Shown: positions 50,516 to 60,058, counted from the stretch's first letter. The stretch is DNA of 64,000 bases from Solimonas sp. K1W22B-7 (GCF_003428335.1 NZ_CP031704.1:1550001-1614000), one strand, 5' to 3'. The notes: a model not told the origin generated them from the sequence alone. A program made the numbers and translations.

Positions 50516-51325
50516 ATGAACGCATCCATTCGTCCTTCTCACAAACCCGGTCGCACGCTGATCACCGGAGCCTCCTCGGGCATCGGCGCCGAGTTCGCCC
50601 GGACCTTCGCCCGGCATGGGCACAGCCTGATCCTGGTCGCACGTCGTGCCGACAAGCTCGAAGCCCTGGCGCAAGGACTGCGGCAGCAGTACGGGATCGC
50701 GGTCGAAGTCATCCCGCAGGACCTCGGCCAGGCCGGGGCCGCCGAGCAGCTGCATCGGGAGGTCACGCAGCGCGGACTGGCGGTCGATATCCTGGTCAAC
50801 AACGCGGGCCTGCTTTTCCGTGGCACATTCCCGGAAACCAGGCTGGCGGAGCAGCAGGCCCTGCTCCAGCTCAATATCACCGTGCTGACGGAACTGACGC
50901 ATCTCTTCCTGCCGGCCATGGTCGAGCGCGGCCACGGCCGTGTCCTCAACCTTGCGTCCAGCGCGGCGTTCCAGCCGCTGCCATGGACCGCCACCTATGC
51001 GGCGAGCAAGGCCTACGTGCTGTCGTTCTCCGAAGCGCTGTCCATCGAGCTGAAGCACCGCGGCGTGTCGGTCACCGCCCTGTGTCCGGGCTTCACGGAA
51101 ACCGACATGATCGCCCAGCAGGGAGCCAAGACCTTCAAGATCCCCGGAGTCAGGAACCTGACTCCAGCGAAGGTTGCGGAGCAGGGCTACGCGGCCTGCA
51201 TGGCAGGCACGCCGGTGTACATCAATGGCGCCGTCAATCGCGCGCTGGTCCTGATGGGTCAGCACCTGCCGCGCTGGTTGCAGCGCCTTTCGGCCGAGTG
51301 GTTCGCCAGGGCGGCCATGCGCTGA
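50516..51325 (+). CDS. Short-chain dehydrogenase/reductase, SadH-like
   Basis: A 269-residue classical SDR. The cofactor motif Thr-Gly-Ala-Ser-Ser-Gly-Ile-Gly is near residue 18 and Asn-Asn-Ala-Gly near 96. The catalytic Ser and Tyr-Ala-Ala-Ser-Lys are near 150-168. It would interconvert a secondary alcohol and a ketone, the natural step before the Baeyer-Villiger-type enzyme at 40319. A SadH-type SDR is also part of the mycobacterial mymA operon. It ends the AraC-controlled operon. Confidence 0.92.
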   Translation: MNASIRPSHKPGRTLITGASSGIGAEFARTFARHGHSLILVARRADKLEALAQGLRQQYGIAVEVIPQDLGQAGAAEQLHREVTQRGLAVDILVNNAGLLFRGTFPETRLAEQQALLQLNITVLTELTHLFLPAMVERGHGRVLNLASSAAFQPLPWTATYAASKAYVLSFSEALSIELKHRGVSVTALCPGFTETDMIAQQGAKTFKIPGVRNLTPAKVAEQGYAACMAGTPVYINGAVNRALVLMGQHLPRWLQRLSAEWFARAAMR

Positions 51326-51425
51326 CGGCGAGTTGGAGCCTTCTGCCTGTTTCATCGCGCAGAGCCGCGACGCAAGTATGAAAACAGGGCCGAACAACGC
51401 CCTTCTTAGACGAGGGAAACAAGCT

Positions 51426-51836
51426 GTGCAGAACATACGCCACGGCCGCCAGCGTCTGGGCTTGGTGTTGGCGATGGGGGTGTTAGCATATGCTGGCTGT
51501 GCTTCCGCACCTTATTTTAGCCTGCCGTGAGGTGAGGAGGTAGTCAATGGCGTGCTCAATACCACCATCACCATCACCATCACCTTCGGCGCGGCTGTGC
51601 GTACCCAGACGCGTAGTCAGGATTTGGTGGGAAATGCCAACCTCGATGCCAATGTCTGCGGCCTCTCACCGGATGGCATGATTCTGTACCAGGCCAGCAA
51701 AGGGTTGTTCCGCACGCAGACTTTCCCGGCCGAGCATCTCGTCAATGCACCGGGACAGTTCACGCTCAACGCGGACGACGGCAATCCCAGCTACGACAAG
51801 GGAGGGCTTGCCGTCGTCCGCGAAGGTGCGAGCTGA
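51426..51836 (+). pseudogene. DUF1302 family protein remnant with in-frame stop, truncated
   Basis: In one frame from a GTG at 51426 there is a signal peptide (Leu-Val-Leu-Ala-Met-Gly-Val-Leu-Ala-Tyr-Ala-Gly), then a TGA stop at 51528-51530. The frame then continues with Asn-Thr-Thr-Ile-Thr-Ile-Thr-Ile-Thr-Phe-Gly-Ala-Ala-Val-Arg-Thr-Gln and Asn-Ala-Asp-Asp-Gly-Asn-Pro-Ser-Tyr-Asp-Lys-Gly. The last pattern is characteristic of the N-terminus of DUF1302 outer-membrane proteins. Everything beyond about 115 residues is gone. Together with the stop this marks a dead gene. Confidence 0.75.
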
Positions 51837-51978
51837 ACCTGGTGCGCCACGAACTGGCCGCCTCCTACTTGCGCGATCCACGCCTACAAATCGTTGAAAT
51901 TTCCCTGCTGCTCGGATACTCGGAGCACAGTGCGTTCACGCGGGCATTCCGCGAATGGACGGGGGTAAACTCCTATCG
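51830..51978 (+). pseudogene. AraC-family regulator fragment (C-terminal HTH)
   Basis: About 48 codons encode the final part of an AraC DNA-binding domain: Arg-His-Glu-Leu-Ala-Ala-Ser-Tyr-Leu and Ile-Ser-Leu-Leu-Leu-Gly-Tyr-Ser-Glu-His-Ser-Ala-Phe-Thr-Arg-Ala-Phe-Arg. The effector domain is absent and the end has drifted. It abuts the DUF1302 relic, so a deletion joined two genes. Confidence 0.72.
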
Positions 51979-52079
51979 AGGCGCGGCTGCGGCTGCAGGC
52001 AGCATCCAGAGATGCGAGTGCATAGCTGCTGTTCCGATAGTTTGGATGCTGCTGGAACATTGGCACCACAGGCACAAGT

Positions 52080-53084
52080 CTATGCCGAAGATGGCCCGAA
52101 CTTCTTCCGGTAAGCACTGGGGGACACGCCTTCTTGCTTGGTAAAGGCACGGGTGAAGGTTGTCCGGTCGGCAAAGCCTAGCTTCTCCGAGATCGACGAA
52201 ATATCAAGGGCAAGATCACGCAGCATCCGCTTGGCTGACCGGAACCGTATCTCAGTGTGAATCTCACGGAATGAGGTGCCTTCTTCCGATAGCTTCCGCT
52301 GCATAGCGCGGACACTCATTTCGAGTTGCGCGCAAACCTGCTCCCCTGTCATTTGAGGATTCTGGTCGAGCAGCGACTCGATGGCGGCTCTGAGCGGGCT
52401 TCCACTCGCGCAAAGCTGCAGCCTGCGGTCGAAGATCATGCGTGACTGAGCCTGCACCGCGGAGGAGGCCACCGGTGACTTCATGTCGAGAAAACGTGAG
52501 GAGAACCTCAGGGCGTTGACGTCGGCACCGAATACCGGGGATGTATAGAAATACTTCCGGTAGTTGGAGACCGATGTCTGGGGGCTGTGGCTGAGGGAAA
52601 TGCCGAAATCCACGGGCTGGGAAACCACGCCTTGGATCGTTCGCATCAAGACCAAGATCACCATCTCGATGACTCCCGGCGCTTCGATCCGCGAACCGAG
52701 TCGATGCAGGTCGACTTCGATCTGCATATGGGAGTCCGTCAGCTGATGGTCCAGATGCAGCTCCGGCATGATGATTCGCGGGAACTCCTTCAGGAGCGGG
52801 ATGGCGTCCCGCAGGGATCGGGCCGAAATCAGCATGGAGTTAATTTCGGGGGCTGCCTCGTAGACGCAGGCCGAGCCGATCACCATCGGAAAATAATCAC
52901 GGCTTGAAAGCTGGTGGGCGAAATCGTAAATGCGGGCGAGGGTGTGCATCTCGATGCGCATCCGGTGTTCGGATACGACATATCCCTCCGGCGACACGCG
53001 CCTCAAGAGCTCCTCGAGGTTGAAGCCACACGCGAGGCCGGCTCGTGACAAGATCGAGAACCCTTCAACGTCGATGCGCAGCAA
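52080..53084 (-). CDS. AraC-family regulator (TTG start)
   Basis: A 334-residue AraC protein. The N-terminal 200 residues resemble the Arabinose_bd type. The C-terminal helix-turn-helix pair (about 235-330) has Gly-Glu-Gln-Val-Cys-Ala-Gln-Leu-Glu-Met-Ser-Val-Arg-Ala-Met-Gln-Arg-Lys and Leu-Gly-Phe-Ala-Asp-Arg-Thr-Thr-Phe-Thr-Arg-Ala-Phe-Thr-Lys. The start codon is TTG with AGGGGG about eight bases upstream; a TAA closes the frame soon before it. It is divergent from another AraC gene, with twin palindromic sites in between. Confidence 0.87.
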   Translation of the reverse strand: MLRIDVEGFSILSRAGLACGFNLEELLRRVSPEGYVVSEHRMRIEMHTLARIYDFAHQLSSRDYFPMVIGSACVYEAAPEINSMLISARSLRDAIPLLKEFPRIIMPELHLDHQLTDSHMQIEVDLHRLGSRIEAPGVIEMVILVLMRTIQGVVSQPVDFGISLSHSPQTSVSNYRKYFYTSPVFGADVNALRFSSRFLDMKSPVASSAVQAQSRMIFDRRLQLCASGSPLRAAIESLLDQNPQMTGEQVCAQLEMSVRAMQRKLSEEGTSFREIHTEIRFRSAKRMLRDLALDISSISEKLGFADRTTFTRAFTKQEGVSPSAYRKKFGPSSA

Positions 53085-53160
53085 GATGAAACCCCCTGAT
53101 TATCCCAACCTGCGGAAGCCTACGGGAAGCCTGATCGGCGACTCAAGAAGCGGCGGAAAA

Positions 53161-53294
53161 TGCAACGCTATGGCGCGTATTGCAATAAGGTTGACCTAGT
53201 CTGGGGGAAATCTACTGCCCTTCCCGCGGTTTTTGAAGCCTGAATGGGGCGACACGGGTGTCGTCAGGTGCAACGCCATGGCGTGATTTGCAAT
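53161..53294. promoter_or_regulatory. Twin 26-bp palindromic operators between divergent AraC genes
   Basis: TGCAACGCTATGGCG at 53161-53175 and TGCAACGCCATGGCG at 53269-53283 are each followed by a few bases and then TTGCAAT. Each unit is a dyad (TGCAA ... TTGCA) around an inner CGC-[CT]-ATGGCG palindrome. The copies begin 108 bp apart. Another dyad, CGACAC/GTGTCG, is at 53250-53263. Confidence 0.6.
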
Positions 53295-53460
53295 AGAGAT
53301 GGCCTGTTGCCGGCATCACACTGCCACCAGAGGAATCGAATGTCACTGCCGTGGGCGCTTGATCCGGGAAATCCGGAACGAGCGCGAGGGCCTTAGCCCC
53401 ATCCCTTGGCCAACGAAAAACGACATCGTCCTCTTCGAGCTGGCAGGATGGAGGAGAGCG

Positions 53461-54234
53461 GTGAACTCGTATGCAACCCTATGGGGAGATCGCATCATAT
53501 GGATCTCGCCCAAGATGTCGTCTGGCCCGAGTGCCAGGCCCACAGTCACGATTCTCGTCGGTCTGAGAGGCACCCTTTCTGTCAGGCTTTCTCGTGACCT
53601 TGTCGTCAACGGAAGGATTCTGCTGCTTGCCCCAGACACAGTTCGATCGCTCGACGCTCCCCATGGTTGCTACAGCCTGAACCTGGACCCGATCCATCGG
53701 TTTTGTCGACGAATCCGCGCCGATGTTCTGCAGAGCAGTCCCGTCGTCGATCTCTCCAGTTCAGTGTCGCCCAGCTTGCTGGATATCATCAGCAGTCCCG
53801 TCGAGGCTCCTCTGGACTGCGAGAGGAACTATCGACAATCAGAACTCCTTCTCAACACCCTGTTTCCAGACGCCTTCGGCGTAGCCCCGATCGATCCCCG
53901 CATCGATATGGTGGCGACCTGGCTGCGTACTCATACGCCAAGGCAGATTGATGCCTCGTTCCTCGGAAAGCTCGGCGGTTTCTCGGCAGGGCGTCTGACG
54001 CATGTCTTTACCAGGGACCTAGGGTTATCCCCGAGGCGCTACCTGCTCTGGGTAAAAATGAGATTGGCACTCGAGCTTCTCTCCCAGGACAGGTCTCTCA
54101 CCGATGTCGCTTACACGATCGGGTTCTCGAACCCGTCGCACATGAGCCGCGTATTCAAATCCTACTTCGCGCTGAAGCCTTCGTTCCTTTCGAACGGCGA
54201 CCTGGTGCAACTGCATAACTGCGCGACCCAGTAA
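53461..54234 (+). CDS. AraC-family regulator preceding the tri-heme/MMPL cluster
   Basis: A 257-residue AraC protein if it starts at the GTG with GGAGGAG four bases upstream; the frame is open to an ATG at 53299 (311 residues) which has no ribosome site but lies just after the operator. The N-terminal half is a probable cupin-like sensor. The C-terminal helix-turn-helix pair ends in Val-Ala-Tyr-Thr-Ile-Gly-Phe-Ser-Asn-Pro-Ser-His-Met-Ser-Arg-Val-Phe-Lys. The genes after it encode an envelope system, which it may activate. Confidence 0.82.
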   Translation: MNSYATLWGDRIIWISPKMSSGPSARPTVTILVGLRGTLSVRLSRDLVVNGRILLLAPDTVRSLDAPHGCYSLNLDPIHRFCRRIRADVLQSSPVVDLSSSVSPSLLDIISSPVEAPLDCERNYRQSELLLNTLFPDAFGVAPIDPRIDMVATWLRTHTPRQIDASFLGKLGGFSAGRLTHVFTRDLGLSPRRYLLWVKMRLALELLSQDRSLTDVAYTIGFSNPSHMSRVFKSYFALKPSFLSNGDLVQLHNCATQ

Positions 54235-54604
54235 GCATAGGACAAAAAAGAGAGTCGGCCATCGCCGCGGGAGCAACGTGGCCGACAAAGCCTCAGCTTC
54301 GAAATGACCGGACCGCGGAGGAGCAATCCGGCCTGCCAACTATCGATGCATTCGACGTGCGCAACCATGGCCGTGCGTGCCAACTTGCGTGGACACCGAA
54401 AATTGTTGCGCGTGCAGGGGAACCATTCGTCGGAATTAATCCAGGTAACTCCATGGCCGGTGACAAGTACATACAAGTCCATCAGGTACGTGAAAGAACT
54501 CCAGAAGTCGCAGACGTAGGATCAACGTGTACAGCTACCGGACGATGCCTGCACATGGCCGAGCGTCTGGGGATTGCGCGAAATAATGAGGAGAGGATTT
54601 AGAC
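54235..54604. other. Intergenic leader of the tri-heme cluster
   Basis: About 370 nt with no convincing gene. GAGGAGAGG sits 9 nt before the ATG at 54605. The space is large enough for a regulated promoter, but no clear -35/-10 pair stands out. Confidence 0.4.
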
Positions 54605-57415
54605 ATGAACATGGCGCGCGTTATTGCGCTGCTTTTCTTGCTGACTTCAGCAACGGGATGCGGCATGTACAAGGGATCATCCGAGGTAGAAGGCTCGGCT
54701 GGTGTCCCCTCCAGCAGTGCAACCAGTTTTTCGTCGGACGAGGCGTTCTTCAACGCCCGTGTTAAGCCCAATATTCCGTTCTGCCGGACCTGCCACGTGC
54801 CGGGTGGCGTGGCAGACGTCGACAAGGGCCGCCTCTTTATGCTGTCGGGCAATCCGGCAGAGGACTACGCCAAGTTCAAGTCGTCATGGACTGCGCTGGG
54901 CAAGGGCGTGGAAACCAATCGCATCCTGACCAAGCCCTCCGGACAGGATCCGGAGCCGCATTCCGGAGGAAGTCCGTGGCTCCCCACGAGCCAGCAGTAC
55001 AAGGATGTGAAGATCCTCCTAACCTGCTGGAACAGCCCCGCCGAATGCGCCGCCTTGCTGGCCAACGTGGGTGGCGGAGTCATCCAGGAAACCTTCCCGC
55101 TGCTGGGCAACCCCGGTAAGCATTTCTTCGTCAACACGCTGTGCGACGGCAAGCCGGACAGCACGCCGATCAACTGGCGTGCGAACGATCCCCGCTTTCT
55201 GCTGACGCAGGATGCAGGGTTGATCGATAGCGAAGAGTACGCCGTTCACTTCAATGATCCGTTCGAGGAATGCCGTACGGAAGCCCTTTTTGCGAATCAG
55301 AAGCGTCAGAACGAGTTGCGAGTCGCGAAGGGTCAGAAGGCAATATACGGTGCCAAGGACTACGCCAAGACTTGCGGAGAATTCCGCGAGCGCGTCCGTA
55401 AAGGCGGGGACTGGGTCTCGATGACTCCCACCGATACAAAGCCCGACGGGTCGCATGCTTCTGGAAATTTCAACAATAGAAATAATTCCTGGAAGGATTG
55501 GGGTCTTTCCGAGCGTCCGGATAATTTTGATGAGCAGTGGGTGGAGCGCTTTGGTGGCGCGCTGGCCCCGGACCCGGTCTTCAACAAGAAGGGTGAGCTG
55601 ATTGCGGGTGTATACAACCCCTATCCGATGCCGGGCGAAGAGGAGTTCCTGGGTAAGCCTTACACCGTTCCAAACGATGGAAAGTTTCACGTTCCTGGCC
55701 CTGGAACGTTTATCAAGAACTTCGGGGGCACTGGCCGACTGCAGCTCGGAACGGCTCAGGCCAAGAATGTCGATGGAAGCTTCAACGGTGGCTCGGGTGG
55801 AACCTGCTTTGGGTGCCATGCAGGTCGTATCGGTCAAGGAGAAGTGACCGGTCGCGACGGTCTTGGAAATCAGACAAAAGATCGTTTCGGAAAAAATCCG
55901 TACGGTGGATTCATGGGTCTTCCCAATACCAATATGGATACTGCTGGAAGCGCCGATCTGGGCCCTATCGCTGTGGGTGCTTTGGGCGCAACGCGCGGAA
56001 CATTCAACGCCGACATCCCCGTGGAGATCATGGTAGGAATTCGAGATTTCGATTCTCTCGATGCGCACAAGGTACTGGTGATCCCGAATCACTCCAGCTT
56101 CGGCGACCAGCGTCCGCCCTCTTGGTGGTGGCTGCACAACAAGACCCGCTACCTGTGGTTCGGAGGTCATTCGACCGATTCGTCGCGCGGCAACATGTAC
56201 TTCGGCAGTATCAACGGACTGAGCGGCGATGAGTTGAAGGAGAACGAGGGCGTCTACTTCGAGGACGTGCACGACTGGACGCTGTCGACTGAAGCTCCCG
56301 ACTATCCGCAGGGCTATTGCTCCGGCGCGGACGGCTCGGCGAAGCCGGGTGACAAGACGGGCTGCATTGATCGCAAGCTGGCCGAGTCGGGAGCGATCCT
56401 GTTCCACGAGAAGAACCTGTGGGCGGGCGATGGGAACTCCGACATTCCGCGCCCGAAGGGTAACGGCTCCTGCGCAAGCTGCCACGGCGCCTACTCTCCG
56501 CGGTATGCCAACGACAAGCGATTCCTACCTGATCCGCGCCTTGTCGGCATGACCGGCTACACCGTTCCCCTGGAGATCATCAATACCGATTCTGCGCAAA
56601 CCGAGGGATGGATTGCGCCGTTCCGCACCCATATCTCTACTTTCTGGTGGGCCTATCCGGATGCCGTCGAGGGCTATGTTGCGCCTGAGGAGAAGAATCT
56701 CCTGCAGGAGATCGTGGATGACTACGCCCTGACGGATGGGCTGACCGGTGAAAACATTGCGGACTATATCAATCGCAATCTGAACAACATGGGCCTCCTG
56801 CAGCCTGTGGGGAATCTGGTGTCCACCATCCTCAGCGGTGTGCTCGGCCCTGTTCCGTCGATCCCTCTGGGGCAGATTGCGGGCAGAAAGAAGGGCGCGT
56901 GCTCCTTCGAAGAGAAGACCATTGGCTATCACACGCCTCCGCTCCATGGTGTCTGGGCCAATTCGCCGTACTTCCACAACGGATCGGTCCCCACTATTTG
57001 GGAGGTGCTCAAGCCATCCGATCGCCGTCCCATCTGGCGGCGCCAGCGGACGACAACCGACGTTGCTTTCAACGGCTTCGAGTGGCGCCTGGACAGGGGC
57101 TACGACTTCAAGGACATCGGTTGGAAGGCTGAAGCTCTCAACTGCGGCGACACGCCTCCGGGCGTGCCCATGATCCTTTGCGCGATCGACACGGACCTTC
57201 GCCCGGAGCTGACCTGGCTGACGGACTTGGTGCAGGGTGAGCTTAGCTGGCTCACCTATACCGGCACGATTGTTCCTGGCGGAGATTCGGGTCGTGAAGA
57301 TCGCATGATCTTCAACACCAACAAGTACGCCAAAAAGAATCGCGGTCACGAGTGGACCAAGGTGCTGACTGACGAAGAGCGCCGCGCGGTCATCGAGTAC
57401 CTGAAGACCCTGTAG
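54605..57415 (+). CDS. Tri-heme c-type cytochrome lipoprotein, RoxA/MauG-like
   Basis: A 936-residue exported protein. A signal sequence ends in a lipobox-like Ser-Ala-Thr-Gly-Cys (Cys19). Three CxxCH haem-binding motifs are present, at Cys60-Cys63-His64, Cys401-Cys404-His405 and Cys623-Cys626-His627. The C-terminal region (about 775-800) has Pro-Pro-Leu-His-Gly-Val-Trp-Ala-Asn-Ser-Pro-Tyr-Phe-His-Asn-Gly-Ser-Val-Pro-Thr. This is typical of the di-haem peroxidase/MauG superfamily and especially of rubber oxygenase RoxA. RoxA has about 680 residues and two haems, so this protein is larger and has one haem more. An oxidase or oxygenase acting on a hydrophobic substrate outside the inner membrane is inferred. 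Confidence 0.82.
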   Translation: MNMARVIALLFLLTSATGCGMYKGSSEVEGSAGVPSSSATSFSSDEAFFNARVKPNIPFCRTCHVPGGVADVDKGRLFMLSGNPAEDYAKFKSSWTALGKGVETNRILTKPSGQDPEPHSGGSPWLPTSQQYKDVKILLTCWNSPAECAALLANVGGGVIQETFPLLGNPGKHFFVNTLCDGKPDSTPINWRANDPRFLLTQDAGLIDSEEYAVHFNDPFEECRTEALFANQKRQNELRVAKGQKAIYGAKDYAKTCGEFRERVRKGGDWVSMTPTDTKPDGSHASGNFNNRNNSWKDWGLSERPDNFDEQWVERFGGALAPDPVFNKKGELIAGVYNPYPMPGEEEFLGKPYTVPNDGKFHVPGPGTFIKNFGGTGRLQLGTAQAKNVDGSFNGGSGGTCFGCHAGRIGQGEVTGRDGLGNQTKDRFGKNPYGGFMGLPNTNMDTAGSADLGPIAVGALGATRGTFNADIPVEIMVGIRDFDSLDAHKVLVIPNHSSFGDQRPPSWWWLHNKTRYLWFGGHSTDSSRGNMYFGSINGLSGDELKENEGVYFEDVHDWTLSTEAPDYPQGYCSGADGSAKPGDKTGCIDRKLAESGAILFHEKNLWAGDGNSDIPRPKGNGSCASCHGAYSPRYANDKRFLPDPRLVGMTGYTVPLEIINTDSAQTEGWIAPFRTHISTFWWAYPDAVEGYVAPEEKNLLQEIVDDYALTDGLTGENIADYINRNLNNMGLLQPVGNLVSTILSGVLGPVPSIPLGQIAGRKKGACSFEEKTIGYHTPPLHGVWANSPYFHNGSVPTIWEVLKPSDRRPIWRRQRTTTDVAFNGFEWRLDRGYDFKDIGWKAEALNCGDTPPGVPMILCAIDTDLRPELTWLTDLVQGELSWLTYTGTIVPGGDSGREDRMIFNTNKYAKKNRGHEWTKVLTDEERRAVIEYLKTL

Positions 57416-57552
57416 TCGCGACGAGCAATCCCGCAAGGCGGCGGGGAGCCCGGCATCCGGGCCCCCCGCTTCCGGGAATCGCATGGCATCAGGCCATGCA
57501 AACACCCTACTAGAACGTTTCCGCCCGCATGCACGGGCGGAGTGAGGAGATC

Positions 57553-60015
57553 ATGAGCAGTCATCTTGAGCAGGAACAGGGTCGTCCGATTACCGACACC
57601 CTGCGCTTCAGAATCGCCCGATGGGTCATCGAGCACCGGCTGCTCATGGCTTGGCTGTTCGCCTTGGTGACCCTGGGCTTCGCGGCCGGCCTGCCCGGCC
57701 TGACCATCAAGACCATCTTCTCCGACCTGCTGCCCTCGGACGACCCGTTTGTGCAGGTCTTCAAGGACCACCCGAACTTCGGCAATCCGCTCACCGTAAC
57801 AGTGATGATCAAGCACAAGAACGGGGATATATACAACGCGGAGACCCTGAACAAGGTCTGGGCATTTACTCGCGACATTGACCTCATCGCGGGCATCGAC
57901 CACAACACCCTGATCTCGATCGCGACCGAGAAGGCGCGTTATGCCGAGGCTACGCCTTACGGCGTGGATCTGCGGCCGATCATGGAAGACTCGGTCCCCA
58001 AGGATGCCGACGCTATCAAGGACTTCCGACGTCGGGTCGAGCAAAGCCCCAACGTCCGCACCTTTTACGTCTCAGGCGACGAGTCCGCCACGCTGATCAC
58101 CGCAGCTTTCCTCGAGCACCTGCTGGACTACGACGTGGTGTTCAAGGAGGTTCAGGGCCTGTCTGAGAAGTACCGGGACGCCGACCATGAGATTTATGTC
58201 GTCGGCCAGCCCATCCTGACGGGCTGGGTCTACAAGCTGCAGAAGCAGACCTACTTGATTTTCGGGATCACCCTGGTGGCCCTGGTGGTGATGCTGGCCC
58301 TCTACATGAGGAACATCGCCGGCACGGTCACGCCGATCATCTGCAGCCTGATGGCGGGTGTCTGGGGCTTCGGCTTCGTGGGTTGGCTAAAGCTGCCGGT
58401 CGAGCCCCTGCTGATGGTTGTGCCACTGCTGCTCATCGCCAGATCGTTCTCCCACTGCATCCAGTTCGCGGAACGTTACTACGAGGTCTACAAGCACATC
58501 GGCGACAAGAAGAAGGCTGCCGAGATCTCGATGGCTGTCATGATGGTGCCTTCGATTCTGGGCATCTGGACTGACGTCTTCGGCATCCTGGCGATCATGA
58601 TCGCCCCGATCCCGGCGATGGAACGCTTTGCCCTGTTCTGCGGGTTCTGGGCCTTCTGCATCATCCCGACGGGCGTCTTCCTGATCGCTGTGGTTCTGTC
58701 GTATCTGCCCACACCGAAAAACATCGACCAGATCACGGCGCAGGACAGGAAGGGCTTCCATGCATTCCTGAAGCGGGTACTCGGCAAGACCGCCATGCTG
58801 ACCTATGGTCGTCCGGCCAAGCTCACCACCCTGGTTGTGGTGGTGATATCGATCGTGGCGGTCTACCTGTCCATGCAGATCAAGATCGGCAATCCGGTCG
58901 AGGGGTCCAATCTTCTGTGGGAAGACTCGGACTTCAACACGGCGATCCGTGCCATCAATCGACACTTCCCGGGTGTAAATACACTGGAGCTGATCATCGA
59001 GGCCAAAGCCCGCGACATCAGCACGCGCGTCGCACGCACTCCGGAAGTGGTGAATGCATCCCTGGCCCTGCAGGCCATGGTGGAGTCGGACCCAGACATG
59101 CCGCCCCGAGCGACGCTGTCGTTTGCCGACTACATGATGGAGGGCAATCGCCTCTTCTCGGGCGGTGATCCGAAATGGTATCCGCTGGACCCGACGAAGT
59201 CGGCTGTCGGCGCGGCGGGCAATGCCGTGACCTTCGGTACCAATCCTGTGAACTTCTCCCACATCACGGACTTCGAGTTCCAGAACTCGACGGTGTCCCT
59301 GTGGTATCCGGACAACAAGCAGGAAACCGTGGATGCAGCCTTGGCCAGCGCCAGGAAGGCTGTGGCGGCACTGGGCACCGAGCATGAGGGATTCCGCATC
59401 CGCATGGCGTCCGGAACCATTGCCCTGCAGCAGGCGATGAACTTGGTGGTTGAACGCTACCACTGGGTCATCCTGGGCGTGCTCAACCTGGTGATCTACA
59501 TCATCTGCTACATCGCGTACCGCTCCTTCATGGCGGCGTTCCTGCTACTGATCCCGGTAAACCTGTCCAATTTCCTGCAGCTGTCGATCATGCACATCCT
59601 CGGGATCGGCCTGGACATCAACTCGGTGATGGTGGCGGTCCTGGGCGTGGGTGTCGGAATCGACTACGGCATCTACCTGCTGTCGCGCATCTGCGAGGAA
59701 TTCGGAGCGCACGAGGGGGATTGGGGCCAGGCGATCGTCGCTTCGCTGACCACCACCGGCAAGGCCATCCTCTTCACGGCCCTGATCATGCTGATCGGCA
59801 TCCTGCCCTGGTACCTGCTGTCCGACCTCAAGTTCATGGCCGACATGGGCCTGCTCCTGGTCGCAATCATGATGATCAACATGGTCCTGGCCCTGATCGT
59901 CCTGCCCTTGCTGGTCTGGGTCGTCAAGCCGAGTTTCGTTGGCCGAGAGGACCTCATGGTTGGCGAGAACATTGATCTGTCGATCTTCAAGACCGATAGC
60001 CCGCAGCCCGTCTGA
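57553..60015 (+). CDS. MMPL/RND-superfamily transporter
   Basis: An 820-residue membrane protein. It has one helix at about 30-50, a large periplasmic loop, a group of five helices at about 235-385, a helix near 420, a second large loop, and a final group of five helices at about 635-790. This is the 12-helix RND layout. The helix with Val-Gly-Val-Gly-Ile-Asp-Tyr-Gly-Ile-Tyr (near 695) bears the acidic residue used in proton coupling. MMPL-type RND proteins move lipids or hydrophobic molecules. The start follows GAGGAG. It lies 137 nt after the cytochrome gene and is followed by the DUF1329 gene. Confidence 0.92.
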   Translation: MSSHLEQEQGRPITDTLRFRIARWVIEHRLLMAWLFALVTLGFAAGLPGLTIKTIFSDLLPSDDPFVQVFKDHPNFGNPLTVTVMIKHKNGDIYNAETLNKVWAFTRDIDLIAGIDHNTLISIATEKARYAEATPYGVDLRPIMEDSVPKDADAIKDFRRRVEQSPNVRTFYVSGDESATLITAAFLEHLLDYDVVFKEVQGLSEKYRDADHEIYVVGQPILTGWVYKLQKQTYLIFGITLVALVVMLALYMRNIAGTVTPIICSLMAGVWGFGFVGWLKLPVEPLLMVVPLLLIARSFSHCIQFAERYYEVYKHIGDKKKAAEISMAVMMVPSILGIWTDVFGILAIMIAPIPAMERFALFCGFWAFCIIPTGVFLIAVVLSYLPTPKNIDQITAQDRKGFHAFLKRVLGKTAMLTYGRPAKLTTLVVVVISIVAVYLSMQIKIGNPVEGSNLLWEDSDFNTAIRAINRHFPGVNTLELIIEAKARDISTRVARTPEVVNASLALQAMVESDPDMPPRATLSFADYMMEGNRLFSGGDPKWYPLDPTKSAVGAAGNAVTFGTNPVNFSHITDFEFQNSTVSLWYPDNKQETVDAALASARKAVAALGTEHEGFRIRMASGTIALQQAMNLVVERYHWVILGVLNLVIYIICYIAYRSFMAAFLLLIPVNLSNFLQLSIMHILGIGLDINSVMVAVLGVGVGIDYGIYLLSRICEEFGAHEGDWGQAIVASLTTTGKAILFTALIMLIGILPWYLLSDLKFMADMGLLLVAIMMINMVLALIVLPLLVWVVKPSFVGREDLMVGENIDLSIFKTDSPQPV

Positions 60016-60058
60016 ACGCTACATATTCCCCGACAACCTGGGTGGAAGGAGAAACGAA

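Noticed and set aside
51562-51585. ACCATC repeat that would encode a His tag in another frame
   Set aside because: In the frame that matches DUF1302 it encodes alternating Thr and Ile in a beta strand, so vector sequence is not needed to explain it.
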